DNA of 64,000 bases from Candidatus Obscuribacter sp. Its GTDB lineage: Bacteria; Cyanobacteriota; Vampirovibrionia; Obscuribacterales; Obscuribacteraceae. The stretch lies in contig JADYXQ010000122.1 in the NCBI GenBank assembly GCA_021772135.1, positions 1-64,000 on the forward strand, read 5' to 3'. The notes under the pieces were generated by a model. The model was not told the DNA's origin and ran no database searches. It saw only the letters and a list, made by a program, of their open reading frames with translations. Within the stretch, counting starts at the first letter, position 1, and each line of letters begins with the position of its first letter. A program made the position numbers and the translations under genes. Below, piece after piece: positions 27,150 to 35,556 of the stretch.

Positions 27150-28340
27150 TTATTGCTTGGTTCGACTGCGGCTGCGAATGTTATTTACTTCTTGCTGAAC
27201 CATTGAGCCGAGCATGGGGTCAAGCCAGGTCAGTACCCGTCCCTGGCTGCCCTGGCAAAGTTGCAATTCGGCTTCGGCGTCGCTTAAAAGACCGGCTTTG
27301 ATCAGTGTTACACCAAGGTAATAATGGGGGTCGGCCAGCTCAGGGTCCACCACTGAAGCTTGCTTATAGATTTTTAATATATCGTGCCAGTCAGGGTTTT
27401 TGGCATTTTCAAGCTTTTGCGCCAGGCAGTGACCACGGGCCATCCATGCCCGCGCCTGCAAGGTTTTGTCACCTTCTGCGCTGGTAATTTCGGCAAAGCA
27501 TAAAATGGCGCTCTCAAAACGGCCTTTACTTTGATTGATATATCCACGCAATAACCAAACGTCCATTAGTTTTGCATCAAGTTTTTCCACAATATTTAAA
27601 CACTTTTCGCAAAGCTTGTCTAAACCGACAAAATAATATTGCCAGGCCACAGCCAGATAGTTAACAGCGTCGTTTTCTTGTTCAGCCCGCGCCAGTGTTT
27701 TGGCGAATTCGCGATACCAGGCGGGCCTGGTTTTACGCACAAACCAGAGTCTGGTGGTAGTACTGAAAAAGGAGGCGAGAAACAGGGCAATAAGAATTAA
27801 ATGGATGATACCGGTGACGGTGCCCAGGACAGGGCCGCCTTGTCCATAAATAATGGCGAAGTCGTCGTTCCATGAAGTGAGAGACAGCAAGGGATAACCC
27901 AGTAAGCAAGCCAATCCGTTGAAAAGATAGAAGTAAACACAGAGCGCCACTATGGCCGGTGAACTTTCCATAGCGGCCACAGCAAGGACGAAAAAACAAC
28001 CAGAAAGTTGAAATAGATTACCGGCCATGGCGATCACATAATGCTGCAAAGGCGAGAGTCGGCCATCGATTGTCACTTCACCCCAGAACATGCTCCAGTG
28101 AAAGGCACTGATGGTAGCGCCGTAAAAACGAGCAGCCAGCGCGTGACCCAACTCATGAAACAATACCACCACAGGCAGTAGCACGAAAAAAGCGAACTGT
28201 TTTAATAGCACGCGATCTTTGAGTGTCAGATCTTCATCAAATAAGGTAGCCGAGTTTTCGACCACGTTCTTGATTGTCACAACTGCGACAGGTAGTGAAA
28301 GTATGGCCAGCAGGTAGTGTGAGATTAATTGCCAATCCAT
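27150..28340 (-). CDS. M50-type (site-2-protease-like) membrane metalloprotease with TPR domain
   Basis: The motif HELGH at residues 62-66 lies inside a membrane helix (LLPVVVLFHELGHALAARF), as in intramembrane M50 proteases; a possible third zinc ligand is Asp159/Asp160 in TSWNDDFAI. Six or so membrane helices occupy residues 1-195. Residues 215-390 are TPR-like helices with repeats such as DVWLLRGYINQSKGRFESA and PHYYLGVTLIKAGLLSDAEA. Such enzymes cut substrates within the membrane, often anti-sigma factors; the TPR part would select substrates. It lies 20 nt after tatC and ahead of its catalytically dead paralogue. The substrate is unknown. Confidence 0.82.
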   Translation of the reverse strand: MDWQLISHYLLAILSLPVAVVTIKNVVENSATLFDEDLTLKDRVLLKQFAFFVLLPVVVLFHELGHALAARFYGATISAFHWSMFWGEVTIDGRLSPLQHYVIAMAGNLFQLSGCFFVLAVAAMESSPAIVALCVYFYLFNGLACLLGYPLLSLTSWNDDFAIIYGQGGPVLGTVTGIIHLILIALFLASFFSTTTRLWFVRKTRPAWYREFAKTLARAEQENDAVNYLAVAWQYYFVGLDKLCEKCLNIVEKLDAKLMDVWLLRGYINQSKGRFESAILCFAEITSAEGDKTLQARAWMARGHCLAQKLENAKNPDWHDILKIYKQASVVDPELADPHYYLGVTLIKAGLLSDAEAELQLCQGSQGRVLTWLDPMLGSMVQQEVNNIRSRSRTKQ

Positions 28341-28360
28341 AAACGATTCGACCTTTGTTA

Positions 28361-29164
28361 TTACTTGCCGAATATTTTGAGCAGAATAATGGACAAGAAA
28401 TAAAGGCCACTCAGTGCCGCTGTCACTATCAGCATTGAAAAGGCTGTGGGATCAGGCGTCAGCACACAGGCCACAATACCACTGCCGAACACCGCATAGC
28501 GCCAGATTTTCACAAGCTGTTGGGAATTGACTAGGCCGGCCATGGCCAGGGTAAATATGACAATGGGAATTTGAAAACAAAGACCCATATAAAGCAAAAT
28601 CGAGCAGACCAGCGAAATGTAGTAATCGAGCCGCTGATTGATGGGTGAGATACCCTGGCTGAAATTGCCGAAGAAGCTCAACATTGGTGGCAACAAACAG
28701 TAGTAGGCAAATACAGCGCCGCAACAAAACAATAATGGGCTGCCGAAAACCACCGGCGAAATAATGCGCTTTTCTTGTCTGGTCAGACCGGGAGCGACAA
28801 AACGCCCCACTTCCCAGAGAATCAAAGGCGAAGCGATAATCAGTGCCAGATATGAGGCGACCTTAAAAAATACCAGCAGAGGCTCCTCGATAGACAGTGC
28901 CTGAAATTCGATGTTGCCGGCCGGTTTTTGCAAGATTCTCAAGACTGATTTTGTTAGAAAAAGCGAACCGATGAAAGCGCCAGTGAGATAACCGACGCTG
29001 CGAATAATGCGCCAGCGCAGCTCGTCGAGATGCTCGACTACAGTCATTGTCTGAGAATCTAAAGGCTCGTCGCTTGATTCGTCGGCAGCTGCCGTAATCG
29101 GTTGAAAGCCTGTGCTGGGCTCTAAATCTACTTCTGATTTGGCCTTTGCCAGTTTTTTGCTCAT
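28361..29164 (-). CDS. tatC: Sec-independent protein translocase TatC
   Basis: This 267-residue protein has six membrane helices and the TatC signature: VVEHLDELRWRIIRSV at about 42-57, the EEPLLVFFKV helix, the FVAPGLTRQEKR loop with the conserved PGL, and Pro-rich LTPDPTAFSMLI near the end. TatC recognises twin-arginine signal peptides and works with TatA. An acidic, soluble extension of about 38 residues precedes the core. No tatA is in the window. It heads an apparent transcript with the M50 protease pair. Confidence 0.95.
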   Translation of the reverse strand: MSKKLAKAKSEVDLEPSTGFQPITAAADESSDEPLDSQTMTVVEHLDELRWRIIRSVGYLTGAFIGSLFLTKSVLRILQKPAGNIEFQALSIEEPLLVFFKVASYLALIIASPLILWEVGRFVAPGLTRQEKRIISPVVFGSPLLFCCGAVFAYYCLLPPMLSFFGNFSQGISPINQRLDYYISLVCSILLYMGLCFQIPIVIFTLAMAGLVNSQQLVKIWRYAVFGSGIVACVLTPDPTAFSMLIVTAALSGLYFLSIILLKIFGK

Positions 29165-29206
29165 GGCCTAATTTTAGCAATTAATGCACTGTTCGTGCAA
29201 AGCAGG

Positions 29207-30010
29207 CTAGCGCAGCGGCGCATTGCTGACATGAAAGAGCACGACACCAGCGGCGATGGCAACATTGAGTGACTCGACGTCGCCGTGCATCGGTATGTTC
29301 ACCGCTATTGCAGCCAGGGCCTCCGCTTCGGGCGTGAGCCCGCCGGCTTCGTTGCCTAAAAGCAATGCCACTTTCGCACCATATTTGACATCGACAAATG
29401 ATTGTTCGCCTCTGGCGCTCAGGGCAATTACTTCGATAGACAGCTCCTTGAGCTCCTGTCCGCACTGAGCCAGTTCGACATTGACGGCCACAGGCAGCTG
29501 AAAGAGCGCACCCATAGCTGAGCGCACGACTTTAGGATTATAGATATCAACTGATCCGCGGGTCAAAATCAGGCCGCCGGCACCAAAAGCAAGAGCCGTG
29601 CGGATGATGGTGCCAAGGTTGCCCGGGTCTTGCAAGTTTTCACAGACCACCAGAGTTACCTGGTCTTGATCAATAGTTTGCAAAAGGTTTTCCAGGGTGT
29701 GGTCGGCGGCCCTGGCAATGGCCACTACACCGCTTGGGGTAGACGTTGTTGCGAGGGTTTTGAATAAGGCCGATTCGCATACGTTGAGCTCTAACAAATT
29801 GTCGTCGAAAGTTTCAGGAAAACCTCTTTCAAAGTATTCTCTATCGACAACCACGGCTTCAATTTGCACGTCTTTCGCAAAAGCTTCAAGCAATACAGTT
29901 TCGCTTTCAATAAGGAAAAGCCCGGCTTTATGCCGGGCTTGGCGCTCATGAAGCGAGCGAATCCTTTTTAAGAGCGGGTTTGATGGCGAGCTGAGAGTGA
30001 CTATTCTCAC
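29207..30010 (-). CDS. TrmH/SpoU family RNA 2'-O-methyltransferase
   Basis: This 267-residue SPOUT methyltransferase has an N-terminal substrate-binding domain (NPLLKRIRSLHERQARHKAGLFLIE) and a knotted catalytic domain with motif 1 NLQDPGNLGTIIRTALAFGA, motif 2 LLLGNEAGGL and motif 3 VNIPMHGDVESLNVAIAAG. It methylates a ribose in rRNA or tRNA using S-adenosylmethionine. Genes of this TsnR/RlmB-like type often lie next to rplT, as here (23 nt away). The target nucleotide is not evident. Confidence 0.94.
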   Translation of the reverse strand: MRIVTLSSPSNPLLKRIRSLHERQARHKAGLFLIESETVLLEAFAKDVQIEAVVVDREYFERGFPETFDDNLLELNVCESALFKTLATTSTPSGVVAIARAADHTLENLLQTIDQDQVTLVVCENLQDPGNLGTIIRTALAFGAGGLILTRGSVDIYNPKVVRSAMGALFQLPVAVNVELAQCGQELKELSIEVIALSARGEQSFVDVKYGAKVALLLGNEAGGLTPEAEALAAIAVNIPMHGDVESLNVAIAAGVVLFHVSNAPLR

Positions 30011-30032
30011 TTCGACTCTCCTTGACGCATCT

Positions 30033-30401
30033 CTATTTGCTAGCGGCGCCTACAGCTTGTTTGGCTGATTCAGCCAGTTTAGTGAAGGCTTCTTTATTGG
30101 TGACGGCCAGCTCGGCAAGCATCTTGCGATTGACTTCGATATTGGCTTTCTTCAGACCGTTCATCATCACACTGTAGCTCATGCCATGAATTCTGGCGGC
30201 TGCGTTGATTCTGGTGATCCACAAACTTCTGAAATCCCGTTTGCGTTTCTTACGGTCACGGTACGCATTCTTCCAGGCCTGCATCACTGCCTGGTTGGCG
30301 GCGATGAATATTTTAGATTTGGAGCCGCGGAAACCTTTAGCGTACTTGAGGATTTTCTTGTGGCGTTTCTGGAGGACGTTGCCTCTTTTTACTCTTGGCA
30401 T
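30033..30401 (-). CDS. rplT: 50S ribosomal protein L20
   Basis: A 122-residue L20 with the standard [25 protein letters not shown] start and [21 protein letters not shown] core, which binds 23S rRNA early in large-subunit assembly. AAGGAG sits 5 nt before the ATG. It is the last gene of infC-rpmI-rplT. In other bacteria L20 represses this operon by binding its mRNA; the 115-nt gap before rplT could hold such a site but I could not define one. Confidence 0.98.
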   Translation of the reverse strand: MPRVKRGNVLQKRHKKILKYAKGFRGSKSKIFIAANQAVMQAWKNAYRDRKKRKRDFRSLWITRINAAARIHGMSYSVMMNGLKKANIEVNRKMLAELAVTNKEAFTKLAESAKQAVGAASK

Positions 30402-30516
30402 TATTGCTCCTTCTTCAAAGAAGAGAAATGTAGATGTTCAGGTCGAAACCTTGAACAGTGCCGGTCGTCGGAGAGGAGTAATCCCTTGGACCTGGCTTGC
30501 GGACTATTGAACGTTG

Positions 30517-30726
30517 TTAACGCAGGTATTTTCTGTATGGGAACATAGACAGTACGTGTTCCTCAACATCAGGATGCACGGCTGTAGTTCCGCGCAGATT
30601 GCGCTTCACTTTGGCTGACTTCCACTCATTTAAGTGGCGACTACCAGCTTGCCTGCGCAAAATCTTACCGGTACCGGTGATTTTGAAGCGGCGAGCGGCA
30701 GCCTTATTGGTTTTCATCTTAGGCAT
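30517..30726 (-). CDS. rpmI: 50S ribosomal protein L35
   Basis: A 69-residue L35 with [20 protein letters not shown] at the start and the typical basic [23 protein letters not shown] segment. It is the middle gene of infC-rpmI-rplT, 62 nt after infC. Slightly longer than the usual 64-66 residues, with the extra at the C-terminus. Confidence 0.97.
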   Translation of the reverse strand: MPKMKTNKAAARRFKITGTGKILRRQAGSRHLNEWKSAKVKRNLRGTTAVHPDVEEHVLSMFPYRKYLR

Positions 30727-30788
30727 TTTGGTTCCACTCTCTGGGTGAATTCGACGACTTATGCTGGTCTCAGACTTCTGAAATCCAG

Positions 30789-31352
30789 TTAAGCAGGCGA
30801 TTTGCCCCTTGACGGAAGGGGCGAAAGAATCATGATAACACTCTTGCCCTCGAGTTTCGCCTCTCTGTCAATCAAACATAAATCTTTCAGGGCTTCGGCG
30901 TAACGATTCATCAGATCAATAGCCATGTCGGCATGCTGCATCTCGCGTCCACGCAGGAGAATCAAGACTTTAATTTTGTCGCCTTCAATTAAGAACTTTT
31001 GAGCGCTGCGTAACTTCACATCAAAATCGTGGTTCTCGATTTTGTAGCGCATCTTGATTTCTTTGACATCTTGGATGTGATGCTTTTTCTTGGTTTCGCG
31101 GGCGCGTTTTTCCAATTCAAATTTATGTCGACCGTAGTCAAGAATACGGGCCACAGGCGGATTAGCGTCTGGCTGCACCAGCAAAAGATCAAGACCTTTT
31201 TCTTTGGCAGCAGCTAGAGCCTCACGAGTAGGCACAATTCCCAGCTGACTACCATCCTCATCAATAAGTCTGACTTCGCGATCGCGAATGCGTTCGTTGA
31301 GAGGGGGAAGGTCTCGTCTTGCGTCCGGACGACGGGGATCGATTGTGCTCAA
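30789..31352 (-). CDS. infC: Translation initiation factor IF-3
   Basis: A 187-residue IF-3 with the N-domain ([23 protein letters not shown]) and C-domain ([25 protein letters not shown], then [17 protein letters not shown]), separated by the usual Lys-rich linker. It keeps ribosomal subunits apart and checks the start codon. The start is TTG 31352 with GAGG 5 nt upstream, so this IF-3 gene again uses a non-AUG start, as infC does elsewhere, which permits self-regulation. It follows tRNA-Leu by 37 nt. Confidence 0.97.
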   Translation of the reverse strand: MSTIDPRRPDARRDLPPLNERIRDREVRLIDEDGSQLGIVPTREALAAAKEKGLDLLLVQPDANPPVARILDYGRHKFELEKRARETKKKHHIQDVKEIKMRYKIENHDFDVKLRSAQKFLIEGDKIKVLILLRGREMQHADMAIDLMNRYAEALKDLCLIDREAKLEGKSVIMILSPLPSRGKSPA

Positions 31353-31389
31353 GCGTACCTCGTGTAACTAATAAGTATTAACAAAAAAC

Positions 31390-31472
31390 TGCCGAAGGGG
31401 GGACTTGAACCCCCAAGAGATTGCTCTCACTACGACCTGAACGTAGCGTGTTTGCCATTTCACCACTTCGGC
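31390..31472 (-). tRNA. tRNA-Leu (anticodon CAG)
   Basis: The minus strand folds as a class II tRNA: acceptor GCCGAAG pairs with CTTCGGC, discriminator A, a 5-bp anticodon stem CTACG/CGTAG around loop TTCAGGT (anticodon CAG, reading CUG), a long variable arm GAGAGCAATCTCT, and the T-arm GGGGGTTCAAGTCCCCC. The CCA end is not encoded. It lies between rpsR and infC on the same strand. Confidence 0.96.
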
Positions 31473-31490
31473 GCGGGCAAATAATCTTAC

Positions 31491-31547
31491 AACAGCCGAA
31501 ATAGAAATAGAAATAGAAATAGAAATAGAATCTCTATTTCGGCTGTT
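31491..31547. repeat. 15-bp inverted repeat enclosing a GAAATA hexanucleotide tract
   Basis: AACAGCCGAAATAGA (31491-31505) is perfectly complementary to TCTATTTCGGCTGTT (31533-31547). The space between is filled by GAAATA repeats: five full units at 31498-31527 plus a partial one. The stem is strong but neither side has a clean T-run, so it may be a processing or stabilising hairpin between rpsR and tRNA-Leu. Confidence 0.85.
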
Positions 31548-31584
31548 TATATGACTACTTGCACTAAATCTAAACAAATCGGAT

Positions 31585-31827
31585 CTAGCCTTCTGCCATG
31601 TAAGGCATAAGAGCAATATCACGAGCCCGTTTAATCGCTACGGTGAGCGAGCGCTGATGCTTAGCGCAGTTGCCGCTGATGCGACGTGGCAAAATCTTGC
31701 CGCGCTCAGTGACAAATTTCTTCAAACGGTTCGGATCTTTGTAATCAATAAATTCAACTTTGTCAGCGCAAAATCCACATGTCTTGCGACGACGCGGTGG
31801 TGCTGAGTCATTTGACATTCTGCCCAT
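31585..31827 (-). CDS. rpsR: 30S ribosomal protein S18
   Basis: An 80-residue S18 with the zinc-type Cys pair in [18 protein letters not shown], the second Cys further on (GNCAKHQR), and the conserved [11 protein letters not shown] segment. AGGAG is 9 nt before ATG 31827. It is the last protein gene of rpsF-ssb-rpsR; S18 binds S6 on the small subunit platform. Confidence 0.98.
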   Translation of the reverse strand: MGRMSNDSAPPRRRKTCGFCADKVEFIDYKDPNRLKKFVTERGKILPRRISGNCAKHQRSLTVAIKRARDIALMPYMAEG

Positions 31828-31852
31828 TTAAAAATTCTCCTGAAAATGCAAT

Positions 31853-32335
31853 TTAGAACGGAATCTCGTCTTCTGAAGAGAAGATAGCGTTGAGATCTTC
31901 CGGTTCTTTACCTTCTACTATGTTTTTACCTTGTGGCTTCTTTTGACCAGATACTGCAGCCAGGCGACTTTCGTCTTCCGGACCTTTGCTCTTGGTTTCT
32001 CCTTCTCCACTAACTGTGAGAGAAAGGTTTTCCACTGCCACTGCATCTACTTCCACGTCGCGACGTTTGGCGCCTTCAGCCGTGGTGTAGTTGTTTACTT
32101 GCAGCCGACCATCAACCGCTACATAATCGCCTTTTTTGATCTCGAGAGCGGAACGCTCAGCCAGATCGCGCCAGGTAATCACTTTAACGAAGTTGGTATC
32201 CACTCCACCGTCTTGACGATTAGGTGAATCCACACCAATTGTGAATTCAGTCACCGCCACGTTGTTGTTAGGTGTGAAGCGCTTTTCCGGTGCTTTCACT
32301 ACCCGCCCTGAAATGACTATTTTGCTCAAACTCAT
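31853..32335 (-). CDS. ssb: Single-stranded DNA-binding protein
   Basis: A 160-residue SSB: OB-fold at residues 1-105 (KIVISGRVVKAPEKRF, TNFVKVITWRDLAE, KKGDYVAVDGRLQVNNY), a disordered linker, and the acidic tip ending DEIPF that recruits repair and replication proteins. It protects single-stranded DNA as a tetramer. It sits between rpsF and rpsR, the common bacterial order. Confidence 0.97.
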   Translation of the reverse strand: MSLSKIVISGRVVKAPEKRFTPNNNVAVTEFTIGVDSPNRQDGGVDTNFVKVITWRDLAERSALEIKKGDYVAVDGRLQVNNYTTAEGAKRRDVEVDAVAVENLSLTVSGEGETKSKGPEDESRLAAVSGQKKPQGKNIVEGKEPEDLNAIFSSEDEIPF

Positions 32336-32364
32336 GGCATTACCTGCTTACTCTAAAGTGTGTA

Positions 32365-32694
32365 TTACTGACTAGTAGCCGCTTTCGCTTCTTCTTCCAA
32401 CACAACAATGAGTGAGCGGATGATGTCTTCAGAAAGAATCATCATTCTCTTCAACGGTGAAATAGACTCGGTCTTAGCTGTGAAAGTAATGACGACATAG
32501 TAGCCATCACGCATTTTTTCCACTTCATAGGCCAATCTTTTACGGCCTTTTTTATCTACTGAGTCGACTGAGCCACCCTGGGCCTTGATGAATTCTTCAA
32601 CGGCGTTGATGGTGCGGTCGACGGCGTCTTCATCGAGATTTGGTCTGACGATGAAAACCGATTCGTACTGTTTTTGTTTTTTAGATTCAGCCAA
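32365..32694 (-). CDS. rpsF: 30S ribosomal protein S6
   Basis: A 109-residue S6 with a Lys/Gln-rich start, the YESVFIVRPNLDEDAVDRTI strand-helix, GRKRLAYEVEKMRDGYYVVITFTA and the LKRMMILSEDIIRSLIV ending. It forms a pair with S18, encoded in the same operon. The 229 nt upstream separate it from the divergent VirB10-like gene and should hold its promoter. Confidence 0.97.
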   Translation of the reverse strand: MAESKKQKQYESVFIVRPNLDEDAVDRTINAVEEFIKAQGGSVDSVDKKGRKRLAYEVEKMRDGYYVVITFTAKTESISPLKRMMILSEDIIRSLIVVLEEEAKAATSQ

Positions 32695-32941
32695 TGCTTT
32701 ATCCCCTATGGTCTAAACGTCCTGCTCGGCAGGCAAAGGAGTACTTATATGAAGGGAAGATCGTAACACAGTGCGCTCTTTCAGTATTTTCAAAGGTCGC
32801 TTGTATTACGCAATAATTTGCTAATTACCTTAAAATCCACATAGAATAGGCTTAAGGAACGAAATAAAATAATGATTTCCTTCTTTTTGACGGAACGTGA
32901 GATTGTTGAGCTTGATGACTTGATTGAAAGGAGTAATGAGT

Positions 32942-33967
32942 ATGCAGGTTAAAGCGCAAGCAACAAACCTGACAATGGCAGCAGCAACCTTATTCTGTTG
33001 TTTTTGTCTAACTCTAACGCCGGCAAGCGGGCGCGAACAGTGGCAGATGCAACACCCGGAAGGGGGGGCACCCACCGGTCCGATTGGCAAAGGTTATGTA
33101 CCTCCGGCGGCCGGCTCAGTTCCCGGTCTGGTTGGTTCTGGTTCTAGTTCTAATTCTAATTCCAATTCAAATTCCAGCGGCATGGCCCCGTCTCTTATGG
33201 CCGCCCCTGAGGCACCATACGCCGGCCCCGGTTCCTTCAACCGTCCCGGTCAGGTCTCCAATGAAATGATTCAGCAATTTATCAATTCGCGCATTGGTGC
33301 TGGCTCTGTCTTAACCGGTGTTCTTGGTGACGATATTTCTTCTAAAAAAAGTCTCTCCGGCGATCTTTTTTCCATTGTGATCGTGGACGGTTATTCGCAA
33401 AACGGCGTTGAACTGGTGCCACGCGGCTCCCGGATCATCGGCAAAGTAGTTGTAGCAGCTGCGGCGGCTGTGCAAAGGCAAAGAGGTGCATCCGGCAATG
33501 TTGAAGTTGGCCTCACCACTTTAGTTTTTCCTGACGGTCGCTCGACACCGTTTACCGGTTTTATCGATCGCAATCCCGCCCATGATATGAAAAAAGCGCC
33601 CATTGTCCGCGGTTCTGGTCTGTCTCTCTCTGATTATAAAAGTTCAGTAGGATCTATGGTCAATTCAATGACATTTGGTCTTACCCGCCGCAGTAGTCGT
33701 GCCTATAGAGGCAAAGATTTGTTGCTTGAAGAAGGTGATGTGGTACCAGTGCGTTTGACCAGATCTATTGATTTAACCAAGATGACTCCACCAACGGCGC
33801 CACCTAATGCACCTCTGGCTAATCCGTTTGCAGTGGGGCCTATGCCTGGATTGCTTGGCGCACCAGGCGTTTCAGCGAGCAACAATTATGGTCAGTATGG
33901 TCAGTCAAAAACGCATCCGGGTTTCTCACAACCGCTTTTACCAAAAGAGCTGCCTGAGCCTTTCTAA
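32942..33967 (+). CDS. Exported protein with VirB10/TrbI-like domain
   Basis: ATG 32942 has AGGAG 8 nt upstream; the frame also opens at TTG 32924, which overlaps the ribosome binding site. Residues 1-30 are a signal peptide ending near ASG. Pro/Gly-rich sequence and a (Asn-Ser)n tract follow. Residues about 105-215 resemble the periplasmic core of TrbI/VirB10: GSVLTGVLGDDISSKKSLSG, GVELVPRGSRIIGKVV and LTTLVFPDGRSTPFTGF. In type IV secretion, that domain forms the outer-membrane ring. No other secretion genes are nearby, so it is more likely an envelope protein that reuses this fold. The C-terminal 60 residues are Pro/Gly-rich. Confidence 0.78.
   Translation: MQVKAQATNLTMAAATLFCCFCLTLTPASGREQWQMQHPEGGAPTGPIGKGYVPPAAGSVPGLVGSGSSSNSNSNSNSSGMAPSLMAAPEAPYAGPGSFNRPGQVSNEMIQQFINSRIGAGSVLTGVLGDDISSKKSLSGDLFSIVIVDGYSQNGVELVPRGSRIIGKVVVAAAAAVQRQRGASGNVEVGLTTLVFPDGRSTPFTGFIDRNPAHDMKKAPIVRGSGLSLSDYKSSVGSMVNSMTFGLTRRSSRAYRGKDLLLEEGDVVPVRLTRSIDLTKMTPPTAPPNAPLANPFAVGPMPGLLGAPGVSASNNYGQYGQSKTHPGFSQPLLPKELPEPF
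33134..33175 (+). repeat. In-frame hexanucleotide tract encoding Gly-Ser/Asn-Ser repeats
   Basis: Seven consecutive 6-nt units (GGTTCT, GGTTCT, AGTTCT, AATTCT, AATTCC, AATTCA, AATTCC) encode GSGSSSNSNSNSNS after the signal peptide. The period keeps the reading frame, so changes in copy number would alter linker length only. Confidence 0.85.
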
Positions 33968-33969
33968 CG

Positions 33970-35241
33970 TTAGTCTTCTTGTTGTGGCTTTTGCGTCGGA
34001 CTGCCTGATTTATACTCAGCCAGATGCCTCCACCCTTGGTGCAAAATTAGCTGATAAGCATAGATTTGCTCTAACCAGCGGCGTTCGCCTTCAGGCAGAT
34101 CCGGCCGCTCTAAGCGGCGCTTGAGCGAACCTGTAATCAATCTGGTTTCTTCAATGGCTTTACGATATGACCGCACAGGTTTTTGCATTTGAGCCCATGA
34201 AGAAGGCTCGACACTGCGTTTCTCTTGCGTCATTGCTTGAGCGGAGGCAGCGGCAATGGCCCTTTCGTGCCCATTAAGACCTGGCTTTTCTCTATCGCGA
34301 TCACCGCTTGGTGCGCGACCTTCACGATCACGGACTTCTCTTTCCGGTCTGTCAGCACGTTCGAGTCTATCGCCACGCTCTGGTCTATCAGGGCGCTCGG
34401 CGCGTTCTGGTCTGTCTGCGCGCTCAGGTCGATCACGACGAGGTTCGCGGTCAGGGCGTTCAGTTCTTTCAGGTCTGTCAGCGCGATCAAGTACATCTTT
34501 TTCGCCTGGTGCAGCTAGTGCCGACGCAGCGGGTGGAGATTGGGTTCTGCTCAAAACTTGAGTAGCCAACGGATTTTCGATAACTTTTTTGTGTTTCTCA
34601 CCGCCGCCCCGTCTTCTTTCTTTGCGCTTGGCGCGGTAGCACTCAAGGCAATCTCTCAAGCGAGGATTATTATGTTCAAAAGTTTTGCTGCAGGTCTGGC
34701 AGGTCAATGCGTGCATGAAGCGGTCGCCGTCGGCACCGGCGGCTGCCTGGCCAGACTGCTCCTCATCTTCGCCATCAGTCTCTGATGCGGCTTCTTCTTT
34801 TTCTTCTTCTTGCGCAGGCTGCGCTTTGACAATTTTTGTAGCACGCACTTTGCGGGCTGGTTCTTCTTTGACGACTTCTTTTTCTTCTTCGTCTTCTTCA
34901 TCATCAGCTTCAACTTCAGCTGCGGCTTTCTTACCTTTAGCTGGGGCTTTGACTGGTTTAGCTTTTGCTTTGGTCGCTTTAGCCGGCTTTTCATCCGGTT
35001 TTGCTGAACGCATCTCTTCCAGCTGTTCCATCACCTTAGGATTGGTCAGCCCGTCTTCTTTCAATTTGCGAATTTCTTGCAGTTCTTCAAGAGCCTGAGC
35101 TGGAAGAACTTTAATGCCGTTTTCGTCAGTGGCTGTTTCAATCTCGAACTCTTGAATGTAGCGTCTGATTGTGACGCTGGTGACATTGAGATCTTTTGCA
35201 GCCTGGGCAATCTTGGTGCCCTCTACCTTGCTTCGACTCAT
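33970..35241 (-). CDS. MerR-like HTH protein with zinc ribbon and RPER-rich charged repeats
   Basis: ATG 35241 has AAGG 7 nt upstream (the frame opens one codon earlier at TTG). Residues 8-35 form a MerR-type helix-turn-helix (KIAQAAKDLNVTSVTIRRYI). Residues 80-170 are Lys/Ala-rich then strongly acidic. A zinc ribbon CQTC...CLEC (Cys at about 181, 184, 198, 201) follows, then a basic RKERRRGGGEKHKK stretch, and at about 252-310 a repeat of Arg-Pro-Glu-Arg units such as ADRPERAERPDRPERGDR. A helical domain ends the protein. It probably binds nucleic acid. It converges with the VirB10-like gene, 2 nt apart. Function unknown. Confidence 0.8.
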   Translation of the reverse strand: MSRSKVEGTKIAQAAKDLNVTSVTIRRYIQEFEIETATDENGIKVLPAQALEELQEIRKLKEDGLTNPKVMEQLEEMRSAKPDEKPAKATKAKAKPVKAPAKGKKAAAEVEADDEEDEEEKEVVKEEPARKVRATKIVKAQPAQEEEKEEAASETDGEDEEQSGQAAAGADGDRFMHALTCQTCSKTFEHNNPRLRDCLECYRAKRKERRRGGGEKHKKVIENPLATQVLSRTQSPPAASALAAPGEKDVLDRADRPERTERPDREPRRDRPERADRPERAERPDRPERGDRLERADRPEREVRDREGRAPSGDRDREKPGLNGHERAIAAASAQAMTQEKRSVEPSSWAQMQKPVRSYRKAIEETRLITGSLKRRLERPDLPEGERRWLEQIYAYQLILHQGWRHLAEYKSGSPTQKPQQED

Positions 35242-35244
35242 CAA

Positions 35245-35556
35245 ATTACCTTATTGATACGATATAAATGTTTGTTTTACTTAGCTTCGAGTGCTTGCAC
35301 TGTGCGTGGTCAGCTTGTGACATCGATTCTTGTGGCATCGCCAAGACAGGCAATGCTTTCCACAGTCAATTGTTAAACTCTGCAGCCTTTTTGGCGTTGG
35401 ATGCTCTAGTTGGTCTTTCAGAGGCGCGAGGTTTAACCGGCAGTGACTTCGAAAGACGACAACAAATAGATGACATCAAAAACCTGCTTATAAGGTATCG
35501 CATCCTGGGCATTGACATGAGCGGGTGGCTATTAATTGTTACTAATAGAATTATTT
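35245..35556. other. Intergenic region, 312 nt
   Basis: It lies between two minus-strand genes and must carry the promoter of the HTH gene; AT-rich sequence near 35250-35275 is the likely site. A short plus-strand frame here overlaps the end of the hydrolase gene and shows no coding features. I see no RNA gene or strong terminator. Confidence 0.5.

Noticed and set aside
30186..30548. Plus-strand frame of 120 codons across rplT
   Set aside because: It is the complement of the L20 gene and its leader; no ribosome binding site or family features.
31491..31547. Rho-independent terminator of the rpsF-ssb-rpsR operon
   Set aside because: Stem is strong, but there is no T-run after it on the minus strand and the loop is long and repetitive.
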